Part shown: positions 8,513 to 10,664 of the stretch, one piece after another
Layout of the letters: the number at the start of each line of letters is the position of its first letter
How positions within the stretch are numbered: the stretch's first letter is position 1
Source of the DNA: DATAFT01 sp035544635
GTDB taxonomy: Bacteria > Acidobacteriota > Thermoanaerobaculia > Multivoradales > Multivoraceae
Length of the DNA stretch: 10,664 nt
Assembly (NCBI GenBank): GCA_035544635.1
Contig: DATKDQ010000331.1
Location: 1 to 10,664 of the forward strand
Direction: 5' to 3'
The notes under the pieces: model-generated
The model's database searches: none
What the model was told of the DNA's origin: nothing
The model's input: only the letters and a program-made list of their open reading frames with translations
Made by a program: the position numbers and the translations under genes

Positions 8513-10664
8513 CTACGGCTTACTGGATTCTCGCTCCGTCGCTTTGGATTGACCCGGCGCCGCTTCCGAGCCAACCAGCCCCCTTCCGGCAAGGGCCAGC
8601 ACCTCTCCGAGATCCTCGCGCGCCAGGGCGTTACCGGGATCGAGCCGCAGTGCCTCTTCGAGCGCGGTGATCGCCTCGTCCAGCCGCCCGAGCTGGACCA
8701 GCGTCAGGCCCAGGAGGTAGTGGATCTCGCCATCGCCGGGACGCCGCTCGAGGGCACGGCGCAGATGATCCTCGGCTGCTTCGAACCGGCCGCCACGCGC
8801 CAGTGAGCGGGCGAGGTTGACGTGCGCCTCGAACCGATTCGGTTCGAGCTCCAGCACCGCCGCGAACCAGCCGGCGGCTTCCTCGTCACGGCCCAGCTCC
8901 GCCAGGAGCCCGCCATAGTTCAATCGAGCCAGCACATGACGCGGAGCGAGCCGCAGCGCCTCACGGTAGCTCGCCTCGGCGCCGGCATGGTCGCCCGCCC
9001 GCTGCAGCGCCAGCCCCAAGTTGCTGTGGAGATCCGGGTTCGAGGGACGAAGCTCCACCGCCTTGCGGTAGTGCTCGAGCGCACCCGCCACCTCCCCCTG
9101 CGCCAGCAGGGTCCCGGCGAGCGAGTTGTACGTGCGCGCGTCACCCGGGTCGGCGGCAAGCGCCTTCTCGTAGCGCGCGAGCGCCTCACGGGGCCGCCCC
9201 AGACCGGCGAGCGCGACCGCCGCGTTGTAGTTGAGATCCCACGCGCCGTCGCGGCTTTCGAGCGCGACCTCGAGGTGCGGCAGCGCCTCGGCGAAGCGGC
9301 CCTCCTGCACGTAGCCGATGCCGAGGCGCGCGTGAGCTTCGGCGTCGGCGGGGTCGACGCTGACCCGAAGCCCGTAGCCCTCGCGGAACCGCTCACGCTC
9401 GTGGCGGCGAACCGTCTCCTCGAGCGTCGTTCGGTCCTCGGCACGACGCGGGACGACCTTGAGCCAGAGATCGCCCATCTCGTCGTGCGAGCTCGGTCCC
9501 CACATCACGCGCCGCGGCGGCGCGCTGGGGTTGCGGGGGTTGGCGTCGGAGTTGTCGTAGACCAGCTCGAGGCGCAGCCGCGAGCCCGCCGGCAGCGGCA
9601 CCGGCTGCGCGTAGCGGTACTCGTCCTGCCAGTCGAAGTCCCAGTCCGCGATCCTGAGCAGGGGCTCGGTGCTGCCGCCCGGCAGCTCGGCCCAGGCCTC
9701 GACGCCACGACCGAGGTAGTGAGCGTGCGGGTAGACCGAGTAGGCCACGACGTCGACCGGGAGGACCAGCTCGTCGCTCGCGGTGTGGCGGCTCTCGCCC
9801 GCGGGGATGTCGAGCGCGGTCGCGAGCAGATGGATCATGGCGGGCGAGCGCTCCGGATGTTCTTCTGTGAACCAGAGCCCCACCTTGGCGCGCACGCGTT
9901 CGGGGCGCCCGCTGGGCAGCATGTGAAGCTGGAGGACGAGGTCGGTTCCCTCTTCGACGGTCCAGGGCATACCGCGCTCCAGGACGATCGCGCCGCGACC
10001 CGGGGTCCAACCCACGAAGTGCCCGCCGGGGGCCGTACCTCCCACCATCTCGGCGTAGCCGGGCGCGGGATCGCGCTGTTCGAGACGTCGCGCGGACCCC
10101 GTGGCGTCCGCGAGGAGCGCAGCGTGGTGGACCACGCGGCGGTTGCCGGGGTCGAGCTCGAGCGCGCGGACGCGAGTGCCGGGAGCGGCCGGAAGGGGAA
10201 TCAGGAAGTTGCGGTAGACGTCCGGGCCATCGGCCGGGAGCTCGAACGCCTCGGGCATCTCCGCCACCAGGTCGGGCTCGCCGAGCTCGAAACCTTCGGC
10301 GAAGACCGGCGGCGCCGGCGCGTGGGCGAGATCTCCGGCAGGAGCCCCCGCGCCAGCCCAGTCGAGGACCACTTCGATCTCGTGCGGCTCGAGCCCGCGC
10401 GCGTTCTGGAAGCGGCCGTAGTCGCGGTCCGGCAGAAACGGGGGCATCAGGCCCTGCTCCACGATCTCCGCAATGAGACGCGCGCGGCGACGAGCGTCTT
10501 CGTAGCTCACGAGCGAGAACGGGCCCACGCTGCCGGGCCGGTGGCAGACGGCGCAGTGCCGGTAGAGGATCGGCGCGATGTCGAGGGCCCAGGTCGGTGC
10601 CGGCGGCGGAGCCGCGACGTCCCGCCGCGCACAGCCGGAGCTCACCGCGAGCGTCGCGGCTAGG
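8513..10664 (-). CDS. Exported cytochrome c / PHM-like dicopper monooxygenase / TPR fusion (5' end off window)
   Basis: The frame is open to the right edge and reads LAATLAVSSGC just before the GTG at 10645. That looks like the end of a lipoprotein signal peptide, so the true start lies outside the window and the GTG at 10645 is probably internal. Numbering from that GTG (710 residues), 19-100 form a c-type haem domain with CAVCH (Cys31, Cys34, His35) and a probable axial Met67 (LMPPF). Residues 115-400 resemble the copper type II, ascorbate-dependent monooxygenase fold of PHM. All six copper ligands have plausible equivalents: His173/His174 (VVHHAAL) and His241 (LVLQLHMLPSG) for one site, His307/His309 (YPHAHYLG) and Met390 (SSHDEMGDLW) for the other. 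Residues 434-685 hold about seven TPRs. Beyond the lipidated and haem cysteines there are none, so the disulfides of animal PHM are absent. The haem may feed electrons to copper; the substrate is unknown. Confidence 0.93.
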   Translation of the reverse strand, partial: LAATLAVSSGCARRDVAAPPPAPTWALDIAPILYRHCAVCHRPGSVGPFSLVSYEDARRRARLIAEIVEQGLMPPFLPDRDYGRFQNARGLEPHEIEVVLDWAGAGAPAGDLAHAPAPPVFAEGFELGEPDLVAEMPEAFELPADGPDVYRNFLIPLPAAPGTRVRALELDPGNRRVVHHAALLADATGSARRLEQRDPAPGYAEMVGGTAPGGHFVGWTPGRGAIVLERGMPWTVEEGTDLVLQLHMLPSGRPERVRAKVGLWFTEEHPERSPAMIHLLATALDIPAGESRHTASDELVLPVDVVAYSVYPHAHYLGRGVEAWAELPGGSTEPLLRIADWDFDWQDEYRYAQPVPLPAGSRLRLELVYDNSDANPRNPSAPPRRVMWGPSSHDEMGDLWLKVVPRRAEDRTTLEETVRRHERERFREGYGLRVSVDPADAEAHARLGIGYVQEGRFAEALPHLEVALESRDGAWDLNYNAAVALAGLGRPREALARYEKALAADPGDARTYNSLAGTLLAQGEVAGALEHYRKAVELRPSNPDLHSNLGLALQRAGDHAGAEASYREALRLAPRHVLARLNYGGLLAELGRDEEAAGWFAAVLELEPNRFEAHVNLARSLARGGRFEAAEDHLRRALERRPGDGEIHYLLGLTLVQLGRLDEAITALEEALRLDPGNALAREDLGEVLALAGRGLVGSEAAPGQSKATERESSKP

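Overview
The window is very GC-rich and looks like a bacterial chromosome. All five intact genes lie on the minus strand, so the window is transcribed from right to left. The gene set is an exported copper-monooxygenase-like protein, two CRTAC1-type FG-GAP proteins, a TPR protein, a lipoprotein deacetylase and the tail of what looks like a VWFA-type protein. That mix fits lineages such as Acidobacteriota or a deltaproteobacterial/myxococcal relative. This placement is inferred from gene content and base composition only; no rRNA or marker gene is present.

Right part (2399-10664), in transcription order: (1) an exported protein joining a c-type haem domain, a peptidylglycine-monooxygenase-like (PHM-like) dicopper domain and about seven TPRs, whose true start lies beyond the right edge; (2) a CRTAC1-family protein with a helical N-terminal domain, seven FG-GAP/VCBS repeats and an ASPIC/UnbV tail; (3) a second CRTAC1-family protein with seven repeats and an ASPIC/UnbV tail; (4) an exported TPR protein. 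Genes 2, 3 and 4 overlap by 8 and 4 nt. Genes 1 and 2 are 99 nt apart. The last gene ends inside a strong stem-loop that looks like the operon terminator. All four products carry export signals, so the operon probably builds a periplasmic or cell-surface redox assembly. Its substrate cannot be read from the sequence.

Left part (1-2398): this is an eroded region around one intact gene, a lipoprotein polysaccharide deacetylase (948-1961). On both sides lie C-terminal-only remnants of other genes: an alpha/beta-hydrolase tail (plus strand, ending 676), a probable VWFA-type tail with a one-base frameshift (minus, 737-926) and a GNAT acetyltransferase tail (minus, 2100-2303). The GNAT remnant abuts a cluster of three stem-loops and a threefold repeat (2304-2402) that also carries the operon terminator. 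A perfect 7-bp inverted repeat (2026-2043) lies upstream of the deacetylase.

No tRNA, rRNA, CRISPR array, transposase or integrase was seen.
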